Below, piece after piece: positions 37,835 to 49,248 of a stretch of 64,000 nt of DNA. The stretch's first letter is position 1, and each line of letters begins with the position of its first letter. The notes beneath the pieces are model-generated. The model worked only from the letters and a program-made list of their open reading frames with translations. It was not told the DNA's origin and did not search any database. This DNA comes from Prunus persica (taxonomy: Eukaryota; Streptophyta; Magnoliopsida; Rosales; Rosaceae). The translations under genes were made by a program, and so were the position numbers. The DNA is taken from assembly GCF_000346465.2 (NCBI RefSeq), contig NC_034015.1:18901245-18965244 (forward strand), in the 5' to 3' direction.

Positions 37835-39289
37835 CTATCCAATTGCACTCTGCCCTGGTGTTTTTTTGATGCAGTTTTCCCTCATCAAATCTCTGACTTT
37901 CTCAACTTCATCCCACCTGCCTTCTTCTGCATAAATATTTGACAGCAGCACATAATTCCCCGAATTCCGTGGTTCGAGATTAATAAGCTCTTTAGCTGCA
38001 AGTTCCGCGAGCTCTACCTCGCCGTGAGTAGAGCAAGCACCAAGCAATGCACCCCATAAGGCAGCATTTGGCTTCATAGGCATGCTCTTAATCAAGTCAT
38101 GAGCCTCCTTAAGCCGTCCACTTCGCCCAAGAACATCAACCATACATCCATAATGCCCTAGTTTTGGCTCAAGCTGGTGACTTACAACCATTGAAGCAAA
38201 CAATTCCTTTGCTTTTTCCACCAAGCCTGCATGGGCACAGCATGTTAAAACCCCCACAAAAGTTGCATCATTTGGTCCCTCACCTTTGTTCATCATCTTC
38301 TCAAACAAGTCGATCCCAAGTTCACCTCTCCCATTAAAAGCATACCCTGAAATCAGAGTGTTCCAGGAAACAACATTTTTACGAGGCGTTTGGTCAAAAA
38401 TACTACAAGCAGCATCCAAATCTCCACATTTGCAGTAAAAGTTTATAAGTGAGTTCCCCACAGATACAACTTGTTTTAGAAGTCCTTTAGAATCTGTATA
38501 GGAATGTATCCATTTCCCAACCTCAACATCCCCTAAATGAGCACAAGCAGGCAAAACTGCAACCACGGTCGCCTCGTCTGGTTCGAATCTCTGATCCAAC
38601 ATCTCACGGAAAAGTTCTAAAGTTTCACTATCCCGCCCACACTGCGTTAAGCACGAAATCATCGAGTTCCAAGAAATAACGTTCCTTTCACCCATCTGCC
38701 TAAACAAATACAAACCCGTATCCACATCACCGGTCTTGCAGAACCCACGAACCATCAAATTCCAAACAATCACATCTCTGTGAGACAACGCATCAAACAC
38801 CTTCCTAGCATCCTCCATTTTTCCACAAGTAACGTACAAATCAATAACCCCAATGCGAATCGAACTAAAGCATTCAAACCCAACTCTCAAAATTTGTCCA
38901 TGAACACACTGCCCTAACCTGTGGTCACAAATATTCGAGCACGACTTGAGCAACGGCGCATAAGTGTACTCATCGGGGCAAATGCCACGGTCTTTCATAA
39001 GAGAGAACATGTAGAGAGACTGTTCAAAGGGTTCACAGATTGAAAAGCCTTTGATCATGGAATTGAAGAGGAGGATATTGGGGTTGTGGGTGTGGTCGAA
39101 CACGCGATTTGCGTAGCTCATTTTGTCGAGTGACCAACAAACGGAGACAAAGTGGGCGAGGACTTGGTTGAATTGGCCAAGGCCATGGCGAAGGAGGTGG
39201 CCGTGGATTTGGCGGAGATGGGTTCGGGTTTTGCGGCCGTGGAGGAGGCTGAGGACCCTCCGCTCAGCCTCACGGCAAGCTTTGCTCAT
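37835..39289 (-). CDS. Intronless PLS-class pentatricopeptide repeat protein
   Basis: PPR proteins bind organellar RNA one base per repeat, and this class usually acts in mitochondria or chloroplasts. The protein has 484 residues in one exon, typical of the family. After a short basic N-terminus (LRQIHGHLLRHGL) come tandem 31-36-residue repeats with recurring motifs such as NILLFNSMIKGFSICEPFEQ, PDEYTYAPLLKSCS, VIVWNLMVRGFCKTGD, VISWNSMISCLTQCGRD, VVSWNTLISGYAFNGR and ATFVGVLTCCAHAGLVEKAK. A C-terminal E domain follows (PNAALWGALLGACSTHGEVE and NSGNYVLLSNIYAEEGRWDE), ending TPGQSAIG. No DYW editing domain is present. It closely resembles what I recall of Arabidopsis AT1G09190. A targeting peptide is not obvious. 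Confidence 0.9.
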   Translation of the reverse strand: MSKACREAERRVLSLLHGRKTRTHLRQIHGHLLRHGLGQFNQVLAHFVSVCWSLDKMSYANRVFDHTHNPNILLFNSMIKGFSICEPFEQSLYMFSLMKDRGICPDEYTYAPLLKSCSNICDHRLGQCVHGQILRVGFECFSSIRIGVIDLYVTCGKMEDARKVFDALSHRDVIVWNLMVRGFCKTGDVDTGLYLFRQMGERNVISWNSMISCLTQCGRDSETLELFREMLDQRFEPDEATVVAVLPACAHLGDVEVGKWIHSYTDSKGLLKQVVSVGNSLINFYCKCGDLDAACSIFDQTPRKNVVSWNTLISGYAFNGRGELGIDLFEKMMNKGEGPNDATFVGVLTCCAHAGLVEKAKELFASMVVSHQLEPKLGHYGCMVDVLGRSGRLKEAHDLIKSMPMKPNAALWGALLGACSTHGEVELAELAAKELINLEPRNSGNYVLLSNIYAEEGRWDEVEKVRDLMRENCIKKTPGQSAIG

Positions 39290-41629
39290 GGTTTTTTTAG
39301 CTTTATTCTTTTTGGTGTGAAGCTCAGAATTACCAGTTGAAATTTGATGAAGTTAGGATGGTTGGCGGGAATCGGTGGTTAAATGGTTACTGCTGTTATT
39401 TGAAAAGGCAATGAGATTTAACGACGATTCAGACGGCGTCGTTTAATAAATAAAGACGCATGTCTCTAGCCTTCTAGGATATCATATTGTTGCCTTTGAC
39501 TCAGAAAAAAGAAAAAGGGATATCATCTTGAATATTTTTTTTTTGTCTGTTATTATTTCTAGGAGATTTGAGTTATTATGGATAAATAATTATTTGTAGA
39601 AACATCCCATAATTGTGGGAGGATTCTTTATCTTGATAGCTCTCATGTTGTATTTGTAAACACAAATCTAAATCATATGACACTAAAATCGTGCTAAAGA
39701 GCTCCAAAACCTTCACACGTTGAAATGTGCACTATGTATATTACAATTTATAATACAGCCCACCACATAAGCAATCGAAATTCATAGCTTAATTTTCACT
39801 TCACATTTATGTGCGCATTACATCATTGCATTCGAAATTAATTATATTATAAAATCTTAGTTTTTGTTTATCCACATGGCATGGTCATTCACATATATTT
39901 TTATGAGACCTTTATATTTAAGCAAAAAGTCATTTGTAGTATCTGTAGTTTGCCGATTTTACCACTTGGATCATTGTAGTTTTCAATTTAAAGCAATTAA
40001 AGCACACATTTTAATTTATGTCAAAATTTCTCTTAATTCAGTTGAATTTGACCATGTGCCACTAATGTAGAGGGCTATTTTGGTCAACTCAAGCTAAAAT
40101 TCCTCCCAAATTCCTTCAAATTTGCCCAATTTTCAACTTAGAAATGTAAATTTTTTTTTTTTTGGAAACTCTATCCCAAAATCGCGCCTAAAGTGAATGA
40201 GAAGAGATCTAGATTGTGTTCTTTTGTTAGATAAGTCAAATGAACCTCCATGTAAAAAGCACGTGATCAAAACTTAAGTTAATTTAGAAAAAAAATAGAA
40301 ATTAAAACGCACTCTTAAATTATTTAAAATTTAAACTACAAGAATAAAATTGACAAAATTAAAATTACAACAACAAAAAGTAAACTTTTGCCTTATATTT
40401 GTATTTATGTTGTTGTCTTGTTTGATACCAATCGTACTTCTATTATGACCAAATATAAAATCATACTTCTTGTGCCGATAGTCCTCTTCATCCTTATCCA
40501 TAAGGTGACAACTAAGATAATGTCGGGTAGTGGGGTTCTAATTGTGGCCATGGCAACAACAACAGAAATCAAGACACTGCTTCAATTATTAGCCTACTTG
40601 GCCTTTACCACTTGAAGGTCACTTTAGCTTTCCTTTATCCTCTAGGCCATTGTTGTTTTGTTCTACCTTTTTTGTATGCCCATTTTTTCTCCTTGATAAT
40701 GCAATATTTTCAATTACTCTAATCCCTTGTCGATTTAGTATAAACAATGAGTATTTTATGTTGATTAATTGACTTAACTCACATATGTTATATATTTTTA
40801 TTGTTTTAGACGACGAATATAATCAACTCATATGTTTTATATTTTTATTGTTCTAGAGAGACGAACATACTGTCATTACCTACTAACCTAATATGTGAGC
40901 ACCAATATTTTTGTTGTCATTGTGGCCTCACAAAGCCAACCAACAAATCAACGATTCAAAGGAAGCGTGAACGAAGATATATCACCATCTATAATTTTTG
41001 GAGTCTATACCCATCCATATCAGTCAAGCGTGTGAACGTGGCATGACAATGCATATCATTTTCACAATCACACATGTCTTGACCTTTCCTTTTGCATTTT
41101 TTCCTAAAACAAATAATGAAATGAAGCCACCTACTTTCCAAAGTCTGATAAACAAAAAACAAATGAAAAAAAAGGTTAAAGAATGTTCTATTTCGAGCTA
41201 CTAATTAAAAGTTAAAACCAGTAATCAGGTAAATTTTCAATTCAATGTACTGATCAACTATATGATATGTATCATTCCAAATAGCATTACAGTATATAAA
41301 AAAGGAATGCCAAAAAAGAATAAGGAAACAATGTGGAAAACTGGGGGCAGAGAAAGAAATGTCAACCGTCCCATCTTCTTCCCCAGTTGCTGTGTGAACG
41401 GTCGGAGTGTTCAACAATTTCCAAACTTTTCCAACCAACAGGAGTAACACTAGTTCTAGTCCAAGTGGTCCCTCCTTGACTATTATTATTTAATTAAAAA
41501 TAGACTTCTTGATCGATATTATAATTCTGAAAATTTCGAAGAGACTCGCTTCAACTCTGAGTCTAGCCTCTGGACAGAAGCAGAAAAACAAGCAAACAAT
41601 CTCAAGGGCTCAAAGCTCAAAGAGTAATC
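39290..41629. other. Divergent spacer between PPR and MAPKK genes
   Basis: About 2.3 kb of AT-rich DNA holding the promoters of both flanking genes. A stretch at about 39930-40160 (words such as TTGTAGTTTTCAATTTAAAG) resembles a common dispersed plant repeat, but no terminal repeats were found. A pyrimidine/AG-rich leader precedes the MAPKK start. No coding segment was recognised. Confidence 0.5.
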
Positions 41630-44342
41630 ATGAAGAAGGGAAGCTTAGGACCTAGCCTCAAGCTCACTCTCCCTCCTTCTGATGAAGTTTCCTTCTCTAA
41701 GTTCCTGTAACTCTCTTCTCTTCCCTTCCCTTTCTTTATCATTCTCTGCGTTGTATATTATGTATATATTGTATCTAATTAAGTTGAGTTGTGGGTTTTT
41801 TGGTATGGCAGGACAAAAAGCGGCACGTTTATGGATGGCGATCTCCTGGTTAATAGAGAAGGGGTTCGGATCGTTTCTCATAGAGAAGTTGAAGTTGTAA
41901 GATACTTTTCAAAGATCATAACTTTTTTTCCCAGAAATTTCTTTTTCAATTTTGTGAAATGTAAAAATTGAATCTTGGAAGTGAACTGGGTTGGGTTTTG
42001 CCAATCTGATCAACATTATTAGCATTTGGCAAATGGGGTTTGCTTATCATTCAAAGCTCATGCACTGAGAAAGAAGGCTTTTTTTTTGATGTGTTTTTCT
42101 TTTTGGTTGTAAATGTGAATGTAAATGCTCAGCCACCGCCTATTCAGCCATCAGACAATCAGATAATTTTAGCAGATCTGTACGTGATTAAAGTCATTGG
42201 AAAAGGAAATGGTGGGGTTGTTCAATTGGTTCAACACAAATGGACTGGCCAGTTTTTTGCACTAAAGGTATTACACAAGGCCCTTTCTTTTCCTAGTCAA
42301 ATTACTCCTTGTGTACCATAAGATAAGAAGATGTATAGTTGTTCCCCTAACTATGCCATAAGTAGCATTCTTGTGTTTGAGATGAATAAAGTGGGAAGAT
42401 CTTTGAGTTCATATTGCTTTGTTATACCCATTGTGTTTTGAAATTTACATTAGTAAGAATTGTAACGTTTCTGGGTGGCTCAACTGCTTTGGATGGTTGA
42501 TTCTGCGTGGACTTGCTTATCTTCATGCTTTGTAGACTGTAGAGCTATCCAATAATATGCCTATGGGATGTTGTGCATGTCTTATTGTTTACTTCATGTT
42601 CTCCTTGCTCTAGTAGTTTTTTGATGCATTTTCCCACATTCAGGTAATTCAAATGAATATTGAGGAGTCTATTCGCAAGCAGATTGTACAGGAATTGAAA
42701 ATTAATCAATCATCACAATGTCCCTACATTGTTGTATGTTACCAGTCTTTCTATGATAATGGTACCATTTCAATAATCCTAGAGTACATGGATGGTGGGT
42801 CTTTGGCAGATCTTCTGAAAAAGGTCAAAACAATTCCAGAGCCGTATCTTGCTTGCATTTGTAAGCAGGCAAGTTACCTGACATTCATGTACAGTCCTGA
42901 AACTCTTGGTCTTTGTGATAAACATCAATTAAAACATGTTTTCTCCCTTTCTTATTGATGCAGGTGCTGCAGGGTTTGTTGTATCTTCATCATGAAAAAC
43001 ACATCATTCACAGGGACTTCAAACCTTCTAATTTGTTAATCAATCATCAAGGAGAAATTAAAATAACTGACTTTGGTGTGAGTGCAATAAAGGCAAGCAC
43101 TTCCGAACAGGCAAATACTTTCGTTGGCACATTCAACTATATGTCGGTGAGTAAAAATACAGTAATTATTTTGCTTTAACAAACGTCTTGTTTTTCTATT
43201 ATCCAGGGGTATTGAGGTGCAGGCCGGCCTTTTATGCCCACTCATGGAACTAACTATTTCTGTTAACATTTGTTTTGTAGCCAGAGAGAATTGTTGGTGG
43301 CAATTATAGTTACAAAAGTGACATCTGGAGCTTGGGTTTAGTACTGCTGGAGTGTGCAACAGGTCAATTCCCGTATTTACCACCAGATCAAGCTCAAGTA
43401 TGGGATAGCTTTTTTGAGCTTATGAGTGCCATTGTTGAACAACCACCACCTTGTGCACCTTCTGATCAATTTTCTCAGGAGTTCTGCTCATTTATTTCTG
43501 CATGGTAAGGGTTATTTTTGCTCATTCATTACCTACTTGGCCAGATTCTGAAAATAAGCTACTTGGTGTAACTATCTGAAGAATCATTTAGAATAATTGT
43601 GCTTTATTTTAAGAAGTAGGAAGCATGGCCATGCTTTCTATTCATTTGGTTATGTGTTTGTGAGCCTGTTTAACTTGTAAATTTTGGTGAACATTTCCCT
43701 CTTGTAATCACATTGTTAATCATACAAATCTTCACATTCCTATCTAATAATTTTAGGCTCATAATAGCATTCTTGGAACAAGTAATTTTCTGTGGTTGTA
43801 TTAATTTCTTTTCATGCACTATTTGTTTTTTTCTCTGTCCTTTCCGTCCATTCCCAAAATGATTGGAACATGGCCCAACACAATTTGTGGTTCATTTAAC
43901 TTCTATTTGTTTTTGGCCAGATTTAACTTCTGCTTGTCCGTGGTAGATTTTGTAGTCATTTGTTGTCTGTTAATGAAGTTGCTCTTCCTAAATTTGCTGA
44001 CGTTTGTTTTCTATTTATCTCAATTTTTTGCTTTCTATTTAGTGAGGTTACTAATCCTACCTTGTGGGTCTTTTCTTTATCTCAGTGTACAGAAAGATCC
44101 TAAGGATAGATCTTCAGCTCATGATCTCCTAGTATGACCTATAAAACCCTTTGAACCCTTTCAATGTTGATGTTACAAGTTTGCTGGACTTTGTGGATAC
44201 TTCCAATCTGATGTGGTTTTCTTTTTCTTTTTCCTTTTTTGTTTGATTTCAGACACATCCTTTCATCAACATGTACAACGACTTGAATATTGACCTTGCC
44301 TCTTACTTCAGTGAAGCAGGATCTCCCCTTGCAACATTTTAA
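41630..44342 (+). CDS. MKK2: MAP kinase kinase of the MKK1/MKK2 group (group A MAPKK)
   Basis: A dual-specificity kinase that phosphorylates MAP kinases such as MPK4 in cold, salt, ABA and immune signalling. Eight exons (41630-41706, 41812-41896, 42133-42267, 42644-42868, 42964-43146, 43281-43504, 44086-44131, 44253-44342) sum to 354 codons plus stop (Arabidopsis MKK2 has 363). Order: an N-terminal [16 protein letters not shown] block, [18 protein letters not shown], Gly-loop GKGNGGV, Lys in FFALKV, hinge LEYMDGGSL, catalytic [11 protein letters not shown] in ITDFGVSAI, activation loop TSEQANTF with the plant S/T-x5-S/T spacing, SPERIVGG, and a C-terminal [16 protein letters not shown]. The usual HRDL reads HRDF, and the Gly-loop reads GNGG instead of GSSG. 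Intron 4 starts with GC (donor CAG|GCAAGT at 42868/42869). Its 3' end faces a clade A PP2C. MKK1 versus MKK2 is not fully decided; MKK2 fits best. Confidence 0.9.
42869..42963 (+). other. GC-AG intron in the MAPKK gene with a competing GT donor
   Basis: The conserved [13 protein letters not shown] junction needs splicing at CAG|GCAAGT (42868/42869), so this intron begins GC and ends AG. It matches the known consensus of plant GC-AG introns. A GT donor (GTAAGC) starts at 42861, 8 nt upstream; using it would drop 8 nt and shift the frame into early stops. Frame and homology both support the GC site. Confidence 0.8.
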
Positions 44343-45332
44343 AACCTATCTGGTATGTTCAAATCTTGAGTTCAGTCCAAATCTTGGATTCATTAGTGGA
44401 ACTGAAATACAAAAGTTCCTTACTTTTCCATAATAAGCTCATATAAGTGTAATTTTCTCTCATGGATGATGACTCTTAATTCTATTTCCTTGCAAATCCA
44501 GGGAACGATTGGATCGTAGAATGATTCTTCTGCTCTCCGTGCTGTCTATTCCAGGATGTGTATTTTTGTAATTGAGACGAATGATTTTTGAGTTTTTTTG
44601 GAATTTTGAATTTATGACTCCTTGCAAACTAGTCATACCTCTTCCTGCCATTCGTTTGTACTCTCTTAGACCTAATTGTAGTATGAACCACATCAATGAA
44701 AGATATAGACCCTTTTCCTTCAAAATCAAACCTACTGTATGCAAATTTTATCAGACTTTCATTTCATTTGTTCTTACTTATGTTAATCACTGTTTAATCA
44801 TTGGTTAATCATGTAATTATTCTATTCACCTAGTCATGAATGTTTATATATAAATAGGGCAGCAACTCAGTGATGAACAATTAGCCCCCTCATCTGTAAT
44901 TAGTGATTATCAATCAGTATTTTCTTCAACAGGGCAAATGGTATATATGACTGTTACAGTTCCTTAGCTACCAGAAGTTCATACGCATTCCTGATGGATT
45001 GGGGTTATTGGTGTCAAATTGTTAGACAGACAATCAACCAAGGAGAGGCTGAAAAATAAGAAAAGAAGAAGAGTAGAACACCATTGTGGTAAATTACTGG
45101 AATTTTTGTTTATGCACAAATTAAGATAACCAGAACTAAGTAAAGGTGGACAAAATGAAGAGAAAAAAAAATCTTGAGAGGCTATACTTGAGCATTGACC
45201 ATTTCTTTATGCAGAGGAGTTTTCATAACTACACCCAACCCAGGTGAAAAACTTATGGGCTGAGCCACTCTTTACTGATTATAATCATCTAATAATATAC
45301 TGGCATATCTCAGATTCCAATCTTAGTTGCAG
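44343..45332. other. Convergent 3' spacer between MAPKK and PP2C genes
   Basis: About 1 kb containing the 3' UTRs of the two convergent signalling genes. AT-rich with no other coding signal. Confidence 0.5.
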
Positions 45333-47103
45333 TTAGGTTTTTCTTTTAAACTTCCTTGTTGCTTTCAAGTCTACCACCACTACAGTGATGTTGTCTTTGC
45401 TCCCCTTTTGCAAGGCAAGCCTTGAGAGATAATCTGCTGCAGCTTGAGCAGCAGGATCAACTCCCTCACCCCTTTCCATTGACATGGTGGTATCACCATA
45501 CTTTTTGTGCCACAGAAGGATCCGCCTTCGTGCAATATCGCAGGCCTCCTGGTTTGTCATGAAATCCCATAACCCATCGCTGGCTAGAATAAGGCACTCG
45601 TCTTCCTTTTCTCGAGAAACAAACACTACTTCTGGATCCGGAATAATCCACGGTTTCAAGTATCTGTCCCCTGATAAGATTGAATATCATCATCAGCATG
45701 AGATCTGAATCTGAATGGTCTAACGTATTCAAACTCAAACCGTGTATACAAGCATAGTAAATTTTAGTGTTCCATTTCTGACGGAAGATAAAATAGCATG
45801 AGTTTCGAACTCATACCTATGGACCTTGACATTGCAAGAACACCAAATACACGAGAACCATTCCACTGGATGACTTTGCCTCCTGCAGCCTCTATCCTTG
45901 CACATTCATCTTCTCTATTTGGCTAAAAGCAGAACAAAAGCAAATCAGTCTATCTAGATATGTCAACTTCAGTTATGAGCTGAAAATAAAAAAGATATAA
46001 TGGAACTATATAAATTAGAGGCCTTACATTGTGGTCTACTGACAATGGCACAGCCACTTTTCCTCTGCATAATACTGCTCTTGAGTCACCACAATTTGCC
46101 ACTATGATATGGGTTGGACAAATAACGGTGACTACAGCTGTAGAACCGACGGTTTCAGGAGCAATAGGTTGGAGATCATAGTCCCCAGAAGTACAAGTGT
46201 TGCTCACATTCGTGCCTTTGGGAGCTCCTCCAATCTCAGCATCCACTTTCAAGAAACAATTGGAGAAAGCCTCCTTCCACTGCTCCTGCCAACCTTCCCC
46301 AGTACTTCTGTCATGCAAGCTTGCTTTTGCAGTTTCTATCTCTTCAGCCAATGCAGAATGTACGCGTTCGCGACAATAGTTAGCAACCTACAGAAGAATA
46401 TCTACTTAATTAAAAGAATCCAACTTGAAAAATCCCTTGATCAATGCAAATATGGAAATTCTTTAGGACAAATATCAGAATTGTGGTCAAGCTGGCATAC
46501 CTGGCAACCCCCATGGCCATCATAGACACCAAAGAAATGGGCAGTTAAGTGACTTGGGTTTTGATTCATGCCATTGAAACCACCGTCATCCATTAGCATC
46601 TGAATAGGAATCTGCAAAAATCGAGGTACAGCAGCAAGATCATCTTCCATCTCCGGTCTCCTTCCACAGATAGATGTGTAACCCCAAAGGGGTACTCGAT
46701 CCAAATCAAAAACTTTCTGACTGCAGCTTGTTCTACAAATTTTCTTATCCCTAGTTGCCGAAATAAGTGATGTAGAGGCATCAGAAGTAGTACTAGATCC
46801 ATTGCCAACCTCACATGATGGCCTGAACTTATTGTACTCCTTACTTCCCCAATCAATATTTTCATTAGAAATCCGATCACCCACATATCCTGCAAGCATA
46901 TGCGACACAGTGGCTTCTATTCTGTTTTCATCATGTGGACCATTGCTTCTGTAACTTTCATTTCCACAAGAAAAGGACTCACAAGGTGAATTTGCTATTA
47001 GCTTGAGGCCAGTCATTTCCATTTGGATTTTTACTGCTGACTCTTCATGGATCAAATTACCTAGCCTATATGGAACCGCAACTGCCTGAGCTATCTCCTC
47101 CAT
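45333..47103 (-). CDS. Clade A protein phosphatase 2C, ABI1/ABI2/HAB type
   Basis: A Ser/Thr phosphatase that inhibits SnRK2 kinases and is itself inhibited by PYR/PYL receptors bound to ABA. Four exons on the minus strand (47103-46501, 46387-46028, 45922-45817, 45670-45333) sum to 468 codons plus stop (ABI1 has 434, HAB1 511). The first about 170 residues are variable. The catalytic domain then reads [100 protein letters not shown] and [14 protein letters not shown]. The metal-binding Asps in YDGHGG and ASDG and the receptor-contacting Trp in KVIQWNG are present. It mixes ABI1-like ([11 protein letters not shown]) and HAB-like (VPLWG) words, so no single Arabidopsis symbol is assigned. The sequence VDHNPNRED departs from the usual DHKPDRED. 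A 5' UTR intron is likely, with a TATATATATA box at 48091-48100. Confidence 0.9.
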
Positions 47104-48480
47104 GGATTTCCTTCACTTGGCAGTAACAACCTTCACCTTCCAAACCCTCTTAAACTAATAAACTTGCTAGTCTGCAATTACTCTCTCTATCTTTTCAAGT
47201 GTATTGGTTAAAAAGAACAAAAAATCAAGAACTGTCTTCAGTGAGAGTGAGAAATAAATCTTTCTATAATCTATAACACAAATATCATGAACATTTAGAT
47301 GCCTATGACAATTATTTTGGGATTAGAAACAACTGAACTGAAATGGGAAATTGAATTTGATTTGCTAAATTGTTTTAAGTTTCCACTTTGTGGTAATATT
47401 TTAAAGAGTATGTTGAAACTACAAACTATAAATAGAAAAACTTTAGGCCACTTTCAACCTCTTCAACTCTCTGGACAATCCTCTCTGGACCTTTCTCTAT
47501 CTACCCTCCTCATCAACCACATGAAAGAAAGAATAGGACAAGAACCAAAGCCTTCTTTTTCTAACTTTTTACCAACCCATTGATCATAGGAAAGAAAAAA
47601 AACAGTGCTTTATGAATTTGATCAAATGAATTGAATGTGAGATTCACTGTCCTTTTTGCAGCCAGCACAATCAAATGCTGCCAGATAAAGAAACTCAGAA
47701 CAAATACAGAAACCCAGAAAGGAAAATCATTGAAAACTTGAGTTCCCTGGATCAGAGGCAACTCATTTCAGCCTCTTGAAATTTGGGTTTTCTCTCTCCT
47801 GTGTAACTTTCATGTTTTTTCAACCAAACCAACTCCAACTAACTAAATCAAAAGCAGAGGAAAAGTAAAGCTGAGTCACCAACTACTTTATCTGATCCCT
47901 GAAGTATTCTGAGCTCCCAAATATACTTTGATCAACTTCTGGAAACAAATAAAAAATAATACACACACAAAATAAGTAAAGGTGTTGATGAGTTTGCTCA
48001 CCGTTTTTCTAAACTGTGCATGCAAATTTGGCGTTGCATAATAAGGAGAAATGGCCAAGAAGAACCGTAAAAGGATGGTGCGATGTTGGATATATATATA
48101 ACTTGGAAAAAATTGATAAGAGAAACACACGTGTTCATAATATGTCAGAAAACGGAATTAACCAAAGCAAGGCATCTACACACCTACGTTATCAAGTAAA
48201 AAAAAAAAAAAAAAAAAAGTGGGCCTAAAATATCCCAACATATAAGAATCATATCTTTAAAAAGAAAGAAGAAACAATATAAGACCATTCCATGGAATTT
48301 CCTTGAAGTATATAATATTTAGTTTTTTTTTGGGCATCCCCACTATTTTAGCATATTCATAAGACACGTATACGAAAATAATATATCTCTCTATCTTGAA
48401 TGATAAGACCACGAGGCATTTTAGCTAGCGACTAGAAACTTGTCGCGTCATGAGTGGTTAAAGGGCGTTTGGAGGGGAAA
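47104..48480. other. PP2C 5' leader and core promoter region
   Basis: Contains the likely 5' UTR with at least one intron upstream of the PP2C start codon, then a TATATATATA tract (48091-48100) placed like a TATA box for minus-strand transcription. Exact leader exons cannot be set without transcript data. No other gene was seen. Confidence 0.45.
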
Positions 48481-48484
48481 AGTG

Positions 48485-48491
48485 ACGTGGC
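48485..48491 (-). promoter_or_regulatory. ABRE (ACGTGGC) upstream of the PP2C gene
   Basis: A perfect ABA-responsive element core, about 390 bp upstream of the presumed TATA box and 1.4 kb upstream of the start codon of the clade A PP2C. An ACGCGTGTTG word (48751-48760) resembling the coupling element CE3 lies farther upstream. Clade A PP2C genes are well known ABA-induced feedback regulators, so the motif fits. Occupancy is inferred. Confidence 0.45.
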
Positions 48492-49190
48492 GGAGTTGGA
48501 GTGGAGTGTAGTGTTGGGGGAGATGTACCATACCATCCATCTTCCACTTTTAGAGAGACAGATGGATCATTACATACATGATACACGCACTCCATTCTCA
48601 AACTGTGAGTGTTTGTCACGCATTCATTGAGAAACGGGGAGAGAAAAAACCAGTACCAATCTTGTGGGATTCTTTTTCTTTTTTTTCTTCGTTCTTTTCC
48701 CATGCATTTCGTGCCGAAAAAGTCTCGTGCAACCAACCTCTCACCTGTGGACGCGTGTTGCCACTCATCCACTGGGGCTGACACGCAAATCCCCCAGCGT
48801 TCTAACTTGTCTCACTAAATTGGAACTTCCGTATGGTCAAGATGAATCCGCGGAAGCTAAGAATTTTATTTTATTTCTGGTAAGAGCACAACAAACTCAA
48901 CTCACACACTGCATCTGCTTTTTCTATAGTTGCAAAAAATGACGTGTTTGACCGAAAAATAGAAATCCAGAAGTCTCATACTAGGCTTGTTGTCTTTGAG
49001 CCTTAAACCTAGACCATGACGCCTGGACGATTAGGCCCCAAAGCTTGGGCCCTGAGCCCAAATATCCTCACCACCACATCAGAGTTTTGGACAAGATATT
49101 TCATATCTTTTTCTTCTCTTACCAGTTCGATGAGAACGACCGTGGCCGCCACGACGACTCGAGACCAACCATAATCAGTCCGGCCCCAAC

Positions 49191-49248
49191 AGGCCAGCCA
49201 TGCATTGCCTAACAGTGCTGGTCAAGTGAGGCCATCCATGGCTGGCCT
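49191..49248. repeat. Perfect 12-bp inverted repeat with 34-bp loop
   Basis: AGGCCAGCCATG (49191-49202) is the exact reverse complement of CATGGCTGGCCT (49237-49248). It sits in an unusually GC-rich patch (about 49020-49260) in an otherwise AT-rich spacer. It could form a hairpin, but the stem is too short for a plant microRNA precursor. The patch may be a transposon fragment. Confidence 0.6.

Noticed and set aside
49191..49248. MicroRNA precursor
   Set aside because: The stem is only 12 bp with a 34-bp loop, so it cannot hold a 21-nt duplex.
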